Shown here in pieces: positions 5,931-15,240 of a DNA stretch of 62,090 bases. The notes under the pieces are model-generated. The model did not search any database. It was not told where the DNA came from and saw only the letters and a list, made by a program, of their open reading frames with translations. Made by a program: the position numbers and the translations under genes. The stretch is taken from positions 1 to 62,090 of the forward strand of contig JBEAXP010000046.1 of assembly GCA_041159745.1 (NCBI GenBank), in the 5' to 3' direction. Numbering within the stretch: the stretch's first letter is position 1; each line of letters begins with the position of its first letter. This DNA is from Casp-actino8 sp041159745. Lineage in GTDB: Bacteria > Actinomycetota > Acidimicrobiia > Acidimicrobiales > Ilumatobacteraceae.

Positions 5931-8653
5931 GACTTCTTCGCCGCGGCCTTCTTGGGTGCGGCCTTCTTCTTGGCCGGGGCCTTCTTCGGTGCCGCGCTCT
6001 TGCGAGCGGCAGTCTTCTTCGCCGGAGCCTTCTTCGCCGGAGCTTTCTTCGCGCCCGACTTCTTCTTCGGCGCGATGCCCTTCTCGGCCATCACTTCGCG
6101 ACGAATGGCCAACAACTCGTAGGCCCGCTCGGGAAGCATCTCCTCGATGCGGTCACCCTTGCCGATCGACGCGTTCACCTCGCCGTCGGTCACGTACACG
6201 CCGTACTGACCTTCTTTGGCCAACACCGGTCGACCGCTCACCGGATCGTTGCCGAATTCACGCAACGGTCCCTTGGCGGCGACCGAACGCCCGCGTCGGT
6301 ACTGCTTGGGCTGCGAAAAGATCGACACCGCTTCGTCGAGCCCGATCGTGAGGAGCTTCTCCTCGTTCTCGATCGTGCGGTAGTCGGTGCCCTTCTGGAT
6401 GTAGGGGCCGTAGCGACCGTTGTTGGCGAGGATCGCCGTGCCGTCGTTCGGATCGACGCCGATGGTGCGCGGCAGTCCGAGCAGTTGCTCGGCATCGGTC
6501 ATCGTCAACCGCTCGAGCACCATCGTCTTGAAGAGGCTGACCATCTTGGGCTTGGCCAGGCCGACCGGTGGTTCATCCATCGTGCCCCACTGCACGTACG
6601 GCCCGTATCGGCCGTTCTTCGCGAACACCGGATGGCCGTCGAGTTCGCCGATGGGCTCGTCGCTCTTGGGTAGCGAGAGAAGTCGCAACGCTTCGGTGAG
6701 GGTGAGTTCGTCGGGAGCGAGCGAATCCGGCACACCGGCCGTGTCGTCTCCTCGCTTCACATACGGCCCGTATTTGCCGGGCTTCACGGCGACGATTTCG
6801 CCGGTGGCCGGGTCGGCTCCGAGTCCGAACGAATTGATGGCGGCGGCGTCGATGTTCTCGATGTTCTTCTCGATCAACTTCTTGAGACCGAGTTCGCCGA
6901 GATCACCGAGTTGTGCGTCGCCGAAGTAGAACGCACGGAGCCACTCGTCCTTGGCCAGGAGTCGGCCGGCGATCTGGTCGAGTTCTTCCTCGACGCCCGC
7001 GGTGAACTGATAATCGACCAATTCGCCGAAGTGCCGTTCGAGCAGGGTGACCACTGCGAACGCCGTCCACGACGGCACGAGGGCCTGCCCCTTCTTCCAC
7101 ACGTAGCCGCGGTCCTGCACGGTCTGGATGATCGACGCCCACGTGGAGGGTCGACCGATACCCAGCTCTTCGAGGCGCTTCACGATCGAGGCTTCGGTGT
7201 AGCGAGCCGGGGGAGTCGTTTCGTGACCTCCCGGCACGAGTTCGCGCACCGCGACGGCGTCCCCCACCTTCAACGGCGGCAACAACGCTTCCTTCTCGTC
7301 GGCGTCGGTGCCCTCGTCGCTCGATTCTTCGTAGGCGCGGCGGTGACCCGAGAACGTGATGGTGGTTCCGCTGGCCGAGAAGGTGCAGTCGTTGGCCGCG
7401 GCCGCACCGGACGCCGGGGCGGTGGCGCTCAGCCGAATCGACACCGTGGTTCCCGATGCGTCGGCCATCTGCGAGGCGAGGGTCCGCTGCCAGATGAGCC
7501 GATACAGCGCCAGGTCGGGGCCGCTCAATTGGCCGGCCACTTCCTCGGGTGAGCGGATCGGCAGGCTGGGCCGTATGGCCTCGTGCGCTTCCTGGGCGTT
7601 CTTCACCTTGTTGGCGTATTGACGCGGGTTCGGCGACAGGAACTCGGTGCCGAACTCCTTGCCGATCTGCGACCTGACCGCGGCCAGGGCCTCGTCGGCC
7701 AGGGCCACCGAGTCGGTGCGCATATATGTAATGAATCCCCGCTCGTACAGACCCTGGGCGGTGCGCATCACCTGCTGGGCCGACAGACGCAGTTTCCGGC
7801 CGGCCTCCTGCTGAAGAGTGCTGGTCATGAAGGGGGCCTTGGGCGATGAGCGATAGGGCTTGTCCTCCACCGACTTCACGGTCACGGTGGCCGAGCCGAG
7901 CCGATCGACCAGCGATCGCACCCCGGCTTCGCTGAGGACGGTCACCTTGTCGGAGGCCCGACCGGTGGCGTCGAAGTCCTTGCCGGTGGCCACCCGCACG
8001 CCGTCGACCTCCAGCAGGTCGGCGGTGAACGACGGCGACGTGGCCGAGACGAGTTCGAGGCCCCAGTACCCGGCGGTCACGAAGGCGATGCGTTCGCGTT
8101 CGCGTTCGACGATGAGGCGAATGGTCGGGCTCTGCACTCGGCCGGCCGACAATCCGCGGTTGACCTTGCGCCACAACACCGGTGAGACCTCGTAGCCGAA
8201 CAACCGGTCGAGGATGCGGCGGGTCTCGGCGGCGTCCACCAATCCGTTGTCGAGATCGCGCGGATTGGCGAAGGCGTGGTCGATGGCCGTCTTGGTGATC
8301 TCGTGGAACACCACGCGGTGCACCGGGGTACCGGGCTTGATCGCCGACTTGAGGTTCTCGATGAGGTGCCAGCTGATGGCCTCACCCTCGCGGTCCTCGT
8401 CGGTTGCGAGATACAGCGCCGAGGCTTGCTTCACGAGTTGGCGCAATTCCTTGACGACCTTGGCGCCGCGCTCGGTGAGTTCGTACGTGGGCTTGAAGTG
8501 ATTGTCGACGTCGACGGCCAGACCCTTCGACGGCAAATCGGCCACGTGTCCGACCGATGCGCGGACTTCGTAGTCGGAGCCGAGGAAGGTGCCGATCGTC
8601 TTCGCCTTGGCCGGCGATTCGACGATCACGAGGGGTTTACGGGTCGAGGTCAT
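5927..8653 (-). CDS. topA: DNA topoisomerase I (type IA) with lysine-rich tail
   Basis: 908 residues. Toprim domain starts VIVESPAKAKTI and carries the acidic TDEDREGE at 84-91; catalytic Tyr310 sits in GFITYMRTDS. Instead of Cys4 zinc fingers the C-terminal half has four GRYGPYV-type repeats (KYGPYV, RYGPYV, RYGPYI, QYGVYV), then a tail of about 50 residues rich in AKK/APKK, as in actinobacterial TopA. It relaxes negatively supercoiled DNA. The ATG at 8653 lies at the end of a divergent intergenic region with rsgA. A TAGCCC element 8-9 nt upstream is a weaker match to the leaderless -10 pattern seen elsewhere. Confidence 0.95.
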   Translation of the reverse strand: MTSTRKPLVIVESPAKAKTIGTFLGSDYEVRASVGHVADLPSKGLAVDVDNHFKPTYELTERGAKVVKELRQLVKQASALYLATDEDREGEAISWHLIENLKSAIKPGTPVHRVVFHEITKTAIDHAFANPRDLDNGLVDAAETRRILDRLFGYEVSPVLWRKVNRGLSAGRVQSPTIRLIVERERERIAFVTAGYWGLELVSATSPSFTADLLEVDGVRVATGKDFDATGRASDKVTVLSEAGVRSLVDRLGSATVTVKSVEDKPYRSSPKAPFMTSTLQQEAGRKLRLSAQQVMRTAQGLYERGFITYMRTDSVALADEALAAVRSQIGKEFGTEFLSPNPRQYANKVKNAQEAHEAIRPSLPIRSPEEVAGQLSGPDLALYRLIWQRTLASQMADASGTTVSIRLSATAPASGAAAANDCTFSASGTTITFSGHRRAYEESSDEGTDADEKEALLPPLKVGDAVAVRELVPGGHETTPPARYTEASIVKRLEELGIGRPSTWASIIQTVQDRGYVWKKGQALVPSWTAFAVVTLLERHFGELVDYQFTAGVEEELDQIAGRLLAKDEWLRAFYFGDAQLGDLGELGLKKLIEKNIENIDAAAINSFGLGADPATGEIVAVKPGKYGPYVKRGDDTAGVPDSLAPDELTLTEALRLLSLPKSDEPIGELDGHPVFAKNGRYGPYVQWGTMDEPPVGLAKPKMVSLFKTMVLERLTMTDAEQLLGLPRTIGVDPNDGTAILANNGRYGPYIQKGTDYRTIENEEKLLTIGLDEAVSIFSQPKQYRRGRSVAAKGPLREFGNDPVSGRPVLAKEGQYGVYVTDGEVNASIGKGDRIEEMLPERAYELLAIRREVMAEKGIAPKKKSGAKKAPAKKAPAKKTAARKSAAPKKAPAKKKAAPKKAAAKKS

Positions 8654-8811
8654 GCTTTTTCAGGGCTACGACATGGCTTGGCTGCTTGTCAAGCACAGTC
8701 GCCGAGCCAACTCGTGGAACATGCGCATCGATGCAGGTGAGGCCATGAATCGCCGCACGGTATCGGAAGGATGGTTGTTCGACACCGTGCCCATGCATTC
8801 CACCAGGCCGC

Positions 8812-8817
8812 TACGGT
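8812..8817 (+). promoter_or_regulatory. TACGGT -10 element, leaderless rsgA start
   Basis: TACGGT ends 7 nt before GTG 8825, with no Shine-Dalgarno sequence between. Confidence 0.55.
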
Positions 8818-8824
8818 CACCACT

Positions 8825-9892
8825 GTGCAACGAGGCGATCGATCCCTGGGTTGGGACGAGAGATGGGACGACGTGGCGGCGTCGCTCGACGCGCGCATGG
8901 ATGCGCGGCCCGGGCGCGTGTCGCGGATCGATCGCGGATGGAGCACGGTGTGGTTCTCACCGCCTTCCGGTGGGACCGCCGCCGGCATCGGAGGCGACGT
9001 CGTTCGCGTGCGCAACATCGGCGCCGACGTGGCGGTGGGCGACTGGGTCGTGGTGTCCGCCGACGGTGAACGCGTGGAAACCGTTCTGCCCCGGCGCAGC
9101 GCGTTCGTTCGACGCGCGAGCTTCGAGGGTCAACGCGCCGAATCGCACACCATCGCGGCCAACATCGACTTCGTCTTTCTGCTGCATGCGATCGCCTCGC
9201 CGCCCAACCAGCGGCGCCTCGAACGCGAGTTGGTGCTCGCGTTCGACAGTGGAGCGCGACCAGTCGTGGTTCTTTCGAAGCGTGACCTGGTCGAAGACAC
9301 GGCCGAAATCGAACGGCGCTTGGAGTCACTGAAGGCGGTGGCCCCCGACGTCGAGTTCCACGTGGTGAGTTCGTTCACCGGAGAGGGCCTCGATGCCCTG
9401 CGGCGACTGGCGGCCGGTTATCGCACCATCGCCCTGCTCGGTGCGAGTGGTGTGGGCAAGAGCACCGTCGTGAACGCGTTGGTGGGTGACACGGTGCAGC
9501 GAACCGAAGCGGTGCGCGAAGGCGATCAACGTGGTCGTCACACGACCACCGCCACGTCGTTGGTGGCTCTGCCCGCCGAACCGATCGGTTCGGCCGGATG
9601 GCTCATCGACACACCGGGTGTGCGGGCGGTGAGTTTGTGGTCGAGCGGACACGGCATCGAGCGCGCCTTCTCCGACGTGTTCGACCTCACGGATCACTGC
9701 CGTTTCCGCGACTGCAAACACGAGGAAGAACCCGGATGCGCGGTGCGCGCGGCAGTTGACGACGGGCGTCTCGACCCACTGCGTCTCGAGAGCATGAAGC
9801 GGCTGGTGGCCGAGGAGGCCGCCTTGGAGGAAGAGCAAAAGGCCCGGCTCAAGGCCGAAGATCGACGAGGCTTTCGGCGGCGAAAGACCTGA
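8825..9892 (+). CDS. rsgA: ribosome small-subunit-dependent GTPase A
   Basis: 355 residues from GTG 8825; an ATG at 8771 would add 18 residues but lies upstream of the -10-like TACGGT, so the shorter start is preferred. Order of domains: OB-fold (SRIDRGWSTVWF, VGDWVVV), circularly permuted GTPase with G4 (VLSKRDL) before G1 (GASGVGKSTVVNAL) and G3 (IDTPGVR), then the C-terminal zinc knuckle (DHCRFRDCKHEEEPGC). It acts in late 30S subunit maturation. Confidence 0.93.
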   Translation: MQRGDRSLGWDERWDDVAASLDARMDARPGRVSRIDRGWSTVWFSPPSGGTAAGIGGDVVRVRNIGADVAVGDWVVVSADGERVETVLPRRSAFVRRASFEGQRAESHTIAANIDFVFLLHAIASPPNQRRLERELVLAFDSGARPVVVLSKRDLVEDTAEIERRLESLKAVAPDVEFHVVSSFTGEGLDALRRLAAGYRTIALLGASGVGKSTVVNALVGDTVQRTEAVREGDQRGRHTTTATSLVALPAEPIGSAGWLIDTPGVRAVSLWSSGHGIERAFSDVFDLTDHCRFRDCKHEEEPGCAVRAAVDDGRLDPLRLESMKRLVAEEAALEEEQKARLKAEDRRGFRRRKT

Positions 9893-9896
9893 GCAC

Positions 9897-9902
9897 TACG
9901 GT
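9897..9902 (+). promoter_or_regulatory. TACGGT -10 element, leaderless acyl-CoA dehydrogenase start
   Basis: TACGGT followed by 6 nt and ATG 9909. Confidence 0.55.
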
Positions 9903-9908
9903 CGGGGC

Positions 9909-11168
9909 ATGGATTTCGCCTTCTCCGATCGCTGTCTCGAGTATCGCGAACGCTTGCTGGCGTTCATGGACGAGTGGATCTATCCCAACGAGGACGTGCA
10001 TCACCGTCAGGTCGTCGAGTCGGGCGACCCGCACTTCCACGCTCCGATCATGGAGACGTTGAAGGCCGAAGCGAAGAAGCGCGGGCTCTGGAATCTCTTC
10101 CAGCCGCACAGCGGATGGTGGGGCGAAGGCTTCAGCAACCTCGACTACGCGCCGCTGGCCGAGATCATGGGCCGGTCTCCGATCGCGTCGGAAGCCTGCA
10201 ACTGCTCGGCACCCGACACCGGGAACATGGAAGTGCTCACGATGTTCGGCACCGCCGAGCATCAGGAGAAGTGGTTGCGGCCTCTCCTCGACGGCGAGAT
10301 CCGCAGTGCGTTCGGGATGACCGAGCCCGACGTGGCATCGTCCGACGCAACCAACATCTCGCTGCGCATCGAGCGCGACGGCGATCACTACGTGCTCAAC
10401 GGGCGCAAGTGGTGGACGTCGAACATCTTCCACAAGAACTGCAAGATCATGATCGTCATGGGCAAGACCAATCCCCAGGCGGCCACGCACCAACAGCAGA
10501 GCCAGATCCTCGTTCCGGTCGACACACCAGGTGTCACGGTCGTTCGCGATCTGCGGGTGTTCGGCTACAACGACGTCGAGGGCCATGGCGAAGTTCGCTT
10601 CGAGAACGTCCGGGTGCCGGTCAGCAACTTGCTCGCCGGCGAAGGCGATGGCTTCATGATCTCGCAGGCCCGCCTCGGACCCGGTCGCATCCATCACTGC
10701 ATGCGCACCATCGGCGCCGCCGAGCGCGCGCTCGAACTGATGTGCCAGCGCACGCTGAATCGAACAACTTTCGGCAAGCGCGTGGCCGAGCGCTCGAACA
10801 TTCAGGACTGGATCGCCGAGGCGCGAATCGACCTCGAGATGATTCGTCTGCTCACCTTGAAGACCGCTTGGCTCATGGACACGGTGGGCAACAAGGGTGC
10901 CCGCACCGAGATCGCGGCCATCAAGGTTGCGGCACCCAACTTGGCGCTCAAGATCATCGACCGCGCCATTCAGGCCCACGGCGCCGGCGGTGTGTCGCAG
11001 GACTTCCCTCTTGCTGGCATGTACGCCGGTATCCGCACTCTGCGTCTGGCCGACGGCCCCGACGAGGTGCACAAGATGACGATCGCCCGCGCTGAACTGC
11101 GCAAGTACGACCCGGCCTTCCGGACCGACGGTGTGAACAACATCGCGCCCGGCGGTGGACGCGGCTAG
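9909..11168 (+). CDS. acyl-CoA dehydrogenase family protein
   Basis: 419 residues, typical for the family. N-terminal helical part, then AFGMTEPDVASSDATN (flavin/substrate-binding strand), GHGEVRFENVRVP of the middle barrel, and a C-terminal helical domain with RTTFGKRVAERSNIQDWIAEARIDLE and IQAHGAGGVSQDFPLAGMYA. The long ACAD10/11-like form is closest in feel. It would oxidise an acyl-CoA with electrons passing to ETF, fitting the EtfQO-like gene at 58719. Its TAG stop overlaps the photolyase stop in a palindromic CTAG. Confidence 0.88.
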   Translation: MDFAFSDRCLEYRERLLAFMDEWIYPNEDVHHRQVVESGDPHFHAPIMETLKAEAKKRGLWNLFQPHSGWWGEGFSNLDYAPLAEIMGRSPIASEACNCSAPDTGNMEVLTMFGTAEHQEKWLRPLLDGEIRSAFGMTEPDVASSDATNISLRIERDGDHYVLNGRKWWTSNIFHKNCKIMIVMGKTNPQAATHQQQSQILVPVDTPGVTVVRDLRVFGYNDVEGHGEVRFENVRVPVSNLLAGEGDGFMISQARLGPGRIHHCMRTIGAAERALELMCQRTLNRTTFGKRVAERSNIQDWIAEARIDLEMIRLLTLKTAWLMDTVGNKGARTEIAAIKVAAPNLALKIIDRAIQAHGAGGVSQDFPLAGMYAGIRTLRLADGPDEVHKMTIARAELRKYDPAFRTDGVNNIAPGGGRG

Positions 11169-12655
11169 AGGCGACCCTCGCGCAACATCACGATCACCTC
11201 ACTGGCTCGTTCGCGAACCTGATCGAGGTCCTTCAACTTGAACGCCGCCCGCACCTGTTGAGCGACGCGCGGATTTCGCCCGAAGCGCGGTTCGTGGCGC
11301 GCCATGAAGTCCCAGTACAGCGTGGTGAAGGGGCAGGCGTCGTCACCGACGCGCTTCGTGCGGTCGTAGGAGCAACCCTTGCAGTAGTCGCTCATGCGGT
11401 CGATGTAGGCCCCACCCGATGCGTACGGCTTGGTGGCCATGCGGCCTCCATCGGCGAACTGTGACATTCCCATCACGTTGGGCACCATCACCCATTCGGC
11501 GCCGTCGACGAAGTTGGCCCACATCCAATCGGTCAGTGCGCGAGGATCGACGCCGGCGATCAGTGCGAGGTTGCCGATCACCATCAGCCGTTGAATGTGG
11601 TGGGCGTAGGCGTGTGAATCGACGGCGGCCAGTGCGTGGGACACGCAGTTCATCCGCGTATCGGCCCGACCCGTGAACACCGGAGGAAGCGGTTCGGTCG
11701 CTCCGAGTTCGTTGACGTGCGCGTACTCGGGCATCCACGCCCAGTAGAGGCCCCACACGTACTCGCGCCAGCCGATCACCTGGCGAATGAATCCTTCGGC
11801 CGAGGCGATGGGCACCTTTCCGTCGTCGTACGCCCGTTGCACCGCGTCGCACACCTCATCGGGCAGAAGCAGTCCGATGTTGAGATACGGCGACAGAAGC
11901 GAGTGCGCCACGTGCCAACTCTTGGTGGTCATGGCGTCTTCATGCGGTCCGAACATGGGAAGAACTTCGTTCACGAAGTGATCGAGGCGCCGCAGCGCGC
12001 CGGCTCGTGACGTGGCCCACAGACCGGTGGGAGGTTGACCGTGACAGTGGGCCGAGATGTCGGTGATCACCTCGTGATCGACCGCATCGAGGTCGTCCGC
12101 CACCGGCGACGGCCATGGGGCCGAACCATCCTTGGGCGGAGGTTCGCGATTGTCGGCGTCGAAGTTCCATTGGCCGCCCACGGGGTCGTCGCCGTCCACG
12201 AGATACCCGAGGCGCTTGCGCTGCCAGCGATAGAAGTCCTCCATCTTGAACGACTTCTTGGTGGACATCCACGACGCGAACTCGTCGTAATGGCACAGGA
12301 ACTGATTGCTCCGAACCACCGAACAGCCAAGTCGACGGACCAGCGCCAGCCCGTCCCAACTGAGCGGTTCGGTGACGACGACGCCGGAGGGCCGGAACTG
12401 TTCGACGTGAAGTCGATGGCCGTCGGCGAGAGATGCTGCGCGACGATGGTCGACCTCGAATCCTTCATCGCGCAGCTCGTCGGCGAAGCGCCTCATGGAA
12501 GCGATCACGAAGTGCGCGCGCTGGACGTGCCAGTCCTTCGAGGCGAGTTTGGCGTTGCTCTCCACGAGAAGAACACGATGCGTGGCTGGAGAAGCCGATG
12601 CCAGAGCACCGATGCGGCGATTGAGCTGATCGCCGAGAACCCACACCGTTTCCAC
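11165..12655 (-). CDS. FeS-containing cryptochrome/photolyase (PhrB/CryB type)
   Basis: 496 residues from GTG 12655 (GTG 12661 also possible). N-terminal Rossmann-like antenna domain (WVLGDQLN), then the helical FAD domain. Four cysteines, Cys337, 425, 428 and 441 (MNCVSHAL; YCKGCSYDRTKRVGDDACPF), have the spacing of the 4Fe-4S ligands of the FeS-BCP family, whose studied members repair 6-4 photoproducts or act in light sensing. Motifs HIQRLMVIGNLALIAG and GWREYVWGLYW are family signatures. AACACT ends 6 nt before GTG 12655. Convergent with the acyl-CoA dehydrogenase. Confidence 0.9.
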   Translation of the reverse strand: METVWVLGDQLNRRIGALASASPATHRVLLVESNAKLASKDWHVQRAHFVIASMRRFADELRDEGFEVDHRRAASLADGHRLHVEQFRPSGVVVTEPLSWDGLALVRRLGCSVVRSNQFLCHYDEFASWMSTKKSFKMEDFYRWQRKRLGYLVDGDDPVGGQWNFDADNREPPPKDGSAPWPSPVADDLDAVDHEVITDISAHCHGQPPTGLWATSRAGALRRLDHFVNEVLPMFGPHEDAMTTKSWHVAHSLLSPYLNIGLLLPDEVCDAVQRAYDDGKVPIASAEGFIRQVIGWREYVWGLYWAWMPEYAHVNELGATEPLPPVFTGRADTRMNCVSHALAAVDSHAYAHHIQRLMVIGNLALIAGVDPRALTDWMWANFVDGAEWVMVPNVMGMSQFADGGRMATKPYASGGAYIDRMSDYCKGCSYDRTKRVGDDACPFTTLYWDFMARHEPRFGRNPRVAQQVRAAFKLKDLDQVRERASEVIVMLREGRL

Positions 12656-12661
12656 GGTCAC

Positions 12662-12667
12662 AGTGTT
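12662..12667 (-). promoter_or_regulatory. AACACT -10-like element, photolyase start
   Basis: On the minus strand AACACT plus 6 nt leads to GTG 12655. It lacks the first T of TAnnnT, so it is weaker than others in the window. Confidence 0.4.
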
Positions 12668-12706
12668 GCGGGCGATCGGTGCGATGACCCCACCGGAACG
12701 AGCGAC

Positions 12707-13057
12707 TCAGGGCGACTCGACGGTCATCCGCAGGCGCTCACGGAGCGTGACGTCAGGAATCAGTCGGCCAATCAGGGGCACGTCGGTGCGAACGTCGGCC
12801 CAGCCGGTCACGTCGACGGTGCCGTCCGTGGTGGTGACTTCGAGACGAACCCGCTGTGCACCGGTGACGGCCCGGGCCGCCGCCGCTGGATCGTCGGAGA
12901 CGGCGGCCGCACGCGCACCATCGCGCACCACATGGACGAGTCGCACCTGCTCGACGAGTACCTCGACAACTTGCAGACAACCCAGCAGAACGACGAGCAC
13001 CAGGGGAAGGACGAGAGCCAGTTCGACGGTGGCTTGTGCGCGGTCGCGCGAAGTCAC
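12707..13057 (-). CDS. TadE-like pseudopilin
   Basis: 116 residues. Short basic start then ATVELALVLPLVLVVLLGCLQVV, the TadE-like prepilin region with a Glu five residues into the hydrophobic stretch, followed by a soluble C-terminal domain. TadE-like minor pseudopilins assemble with Flp-type pili. The GTG start overlaps the stop of the upstream pilin-like gene by 4 nt (GTGA). Last recognisable gene of the tad locus. Confidence 0.85.
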   Translation of the reverse strand: MTSRDRAQATVELALVLPLVLVVLLGCLQVVEVLVEQVRLVHVVRDGARAAAVSDDPAAAARAVTGAQRVRLEVTTTDGTVDVTGWADVRTDVPLIGRLIPDVTLRERLRMTVESP

Positions 13058-13221
13058 GGCACGCGCGACATCACGTTGTCGATGACTTGATCGAAGAGAT
13101 CACCGATCTTGCCGGCCCCGCCGCCTCCGGAAGCCCAAGCGACGACGAGGAGGGCGATGAGTGCGGCGGCGAGGATGACCAGCGCGTATTCGGATGTTGC
13201 TTGTCCGGAATCTCGGTTCAT
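13054..13221 (-). CDS. Flp pilin-like peptide (DUF4244 type)
   Basis: 55 residues starting MNRDSGQATSEYALVILAAA: a Flp-type prepilin N-terminus with Gly-Gln-Ala, Glu/Tyr at the start of the hydrophobic helix, and a Gly-rich SGGGGAG segment. It is followed by TadE with a 4-nt overlap and preceded by tadC. Likely the major pilin subunit or a secreted pilin-like peptide. The frame is open far upstream, but the ATG at 13221 alone gives a pilin-like N-terminus. Confidence 0.85.
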   Translation of the reverse strand: MNRDSGQATSEYALVILAAALIALLVVAWASGGGGAGKIGDLFDQVIDNVMSRVP

Positions 13222-13229
13222 GGTGGCTT

Positions 13230-13763
13230 TCAGAAGTTGGAGCGGAGGTCGGCGAGCGTGCCGACGAGAACCGGCACGATCACGATGGCGACGAACGAAG
13301 GCAGGATGCAGCTGACGATCGGCAGAGTGAGCCGAACCGGCAGTTCGCGGGCCGAACTCTCGGTGAGTCGCCGTCGAGCAGCACGGGCGTCGTTCGACAA
13401 TCGTGCGATGCGCTCCTCGATCGGAATACCGAAACGATCGCCATCGCGGAGCACCGAAACGAGGGGCTCGATGTCGGGTCCGGCCATTCGGGCGAGCCAA
13501 CTCAAGGCTTCCCCCATGCGGGCACCATCGTCGAACTGCCGAACCGCCGCCGCAAAGTGCGACTTGAGGGGGTCGGGGGCCGATCGCGCCGCCAGGCGCA
13601 GCAGTTCGGAATTGGAACATCCAGCGCGCAAACCAGCGGCGACGACGTCGATCGTGTCGGGGAGCGCGTGCAGTGCGGCGATCCGAAGTCGACGAGATCG
13701 AGACCGTCGACGGTGGCGAATCGACCAGAGCACGATGGCGAGTGCACCGATGATGATCATCAT
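13230..13763 (-). CDS. TadC-like inner-membrane platform protein (T2SF family)
   Basis: 177 residues. N-terminal membrane segment (MMIIIGALAIVLWS), a cytoplasmic part with the T2SF pattern ALPDTIDVVAAGLRAGCS and FDDGARMGEALSWLAR, and C-terminal membrane segments (LTLPIVSCILPSFVAIVIVPVL). ATG 13763 overlaps the tadB stop by 4 nt (ATGA). It forms the pilus assembly platform with TadB and the TadA ATPase. Short for TadC (usually about 250-300) but complete in motif. Confidence 0.85.
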   Translation of the reverse strand: MMIIIGALAIVLWSIRHRRRSRSRRLRIAALHALPDTIDVVAAGLRAGCSNSELLRLAARSAPDPLKSHFAAAVRQFDDGARMGEALSWLARMAGPDIEPLVSVLRDGDRFGIPIEERIARLSNDARAARRRLTESSARELPVRLTLPIVSCILPSFVAIVIVPVLVGTLADLRSNF

Positions 13764-14350
13764 GTGAAGAGCACCAATCGCGTGACCCAACGGCGACCGA
13801 TCACGTTGAGGAAGACACCGATTGTGACGCAGGCGTAACCGATGGGCGAATTGAGCAGCACGTCGCGCACCGATGGATCGTCTAGGCAGATCCAGACACT
13901 GCAGACGATGGGAAGGATGGTGAGGAAGCGGGCGGACGCCAGCGCCGTGCTCGCCTGGCTCCGTCGTTCGTCGCAGGCGTGTCGTCGTTCGCGCAGGGTG
14001 GTTTCGAGCGCCTCGATGTGGGCGACCGGATCGCCGCCATGTTCGGCCGCCAACGCGATGACCATCAGTGCGAGGGAACCGTCGGACGCCTCGTCGCCGG
14101 AGCGCGTGGCGTGATGGCAGGCCTCGGCCATGGTCGACCCTCCCTCGACAGCGGTCGCGACGTGTCCGAGCGTCGAGGTGGGATGACTCGCCTGCGCCAG
14201 GCGTATGGCCGCGGTGAGACTCGATCCACTCGCGAGGTGGTGCCCGAGTGCGCGCACGGCTTCTTCGAGGTTGTGGTCGTGGTCGACACGGAGGTTGCGA
14301 CAACGGCGACGAGCCCGCCAGGCGAGAGACGATCGGGTGAACGGATTCAC
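13760..14350 (-). CDS. TadB-like inner-membrane platform protein (T2SF family)
   Basis: 196 residues. T2SF pattern EEAVRALGHHLASGSSLTAAIRLA, ALAAEHGGDPVAHIEALETTLRERR, then two membrane segments near the C terminus (FLTILPIVCSVWICL; IGYACVTIGVFLNVIG). Start overlaps the tadA stop by 4 nt. It lacks the long N-terminal membrane part of many TadB proteins, as is common in compact actinobacterial loci. Confidence 0.85.
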   Translation of the reverse strand: MNPFTRSSLAWRARRRCRNLRVDHDHNLEEAVRALGHHLASGSSLTAAIRLAQASHPTSTLGHVATAVEGGSTMAEACHHATRSGDEASDGSLALMVIALAAEHGGDPVAHIEALETTLRERRHACDERRSQASTALASARFLTILPIVCSVWICLDDPSVRDVLLNSPIGYACVTIGVFLNVIGRRWVTRLVLFT

Positions 14351-15240
14351 GGCGTCGGTGAAGCGTTGAGTTGGTGCACCCGGGTGATCGCCCGTCGACC
14401 ACCTTCGATCCTTTCGACGTGGACGACGTTGTGAATGGCCGCGCTGATCATCTCGTCGACCGTTGTTCGATCGAGGCCGGGAGTCGCTCGACGCAGGAGG
14501 AGTCCGAGACGGGCGAGCGCGTCGGTGGCCGAGTTGGCGTGAATGGTGGCGAGCGAACCGCGGTGACCGGTGTTGAGCGCGTTCACGAGTGTGACGGCCT
14601 CGGTGCCGCGAATCTCACCCACCACGATGCGATCGGGACGGAGGCGGAGCGACGTGCGCAGAAGCGCGTCGAGGTCGATTGCGCCACGACCCTCGGCCGT
14701 GGCGGGGCGGCACTCGAGTCGGACCACGTGCGGATGTGCCACGACGAGCTCGCTGGTGTCTTCGAGCATCACGATGCGATCGTCGATCGAGGCATCGTCG
14801 ACGAGTGCGGCGAGGAGCGACGTCTTGCCGGCCCCAGTCGCACCCGAAACGAGAACATTGCGTCGAGCCGAGACGAGATCGCGCACGGCTGCGCGTACGG
14901 CCGAATCGTCGCTGAAATCGTCGATGGAGAAGGTGCGTTTGCCGAGTGATCGAAACGCGGCACAGGCACCGTCGACGGCGATGGGAGGAATGACCCCGCA
15001 CACCCGCGTGCCGTCGGGAAGGCGAGTGTCGACCATCGGATGCAGTCGATCGAGGCGACGACCGGACGCCGCCAGGACGCGTTCGAACATGGCTTCGACA
15101 TCGCCGGGTTGGAGGCGACCGCAGAAGTCGATGTGGCCTCGTCGTTCGGCCCAGACGTCGGTGCCGTTGTTCACGAGGACATCGGTGACGTGATCGTCGG
15201 CGAGCAGATCACGAATGAGCGGAGGAAGCGGCGAGATCAC
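14347..15240 (-). CDS. tadA: TadA/CpaF-type secretion ATPase
   Basis: 297 residues from GTG 15240, chosen because it overlaps the tadZ stop by 4 nt (GTGA); the upstream open frame is an out-of-phase shadow of tadZ. Walker A SGATGAGKTS at 132-141, Asp-box-like MLEDTSEL, Walker B-like RIVVGEIRG at 204-212, and His-box HRGSLATIHA at 226-235. It powers pilus assembly or secretion. About 100 residues shorter than many CpaF proteins at the N terminus. Confidence 0.9.
   Translation of the reverse strand: MISPLPPLIRDLLADDHVTDVLVNNGTDVWAERRGHIDFCGRLQPGDVEAMFERVLAASGRRLDRLHPMVDTRLPDGTRVCGVIPPIAVDGACAAFRSLGKRTFSIDDFSDDSAVRAAVRDLVSARRNVLVSGATGAGKTSLLAALVDDASIDDRIVMLEDTSELVVAHPHVVRLECRPATAEGRGAIDLDALLRTSLRLRPDRIVVGEIRGTEAVTLVNALNTGHRGSLATIHANSATDALARLGLLLRRATPGLDRTTVDEMISAAIHNVVHVERIEGGRRAITRVHQLNASPTP

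Noticed and set aside
5930..6070. Repetitive AAK/APKK-coding stretch as a possible non-coding repeat
   Set aside because: It is the lysine-rich C-terminal tail of TopA, known in actinobacterial enzymes.
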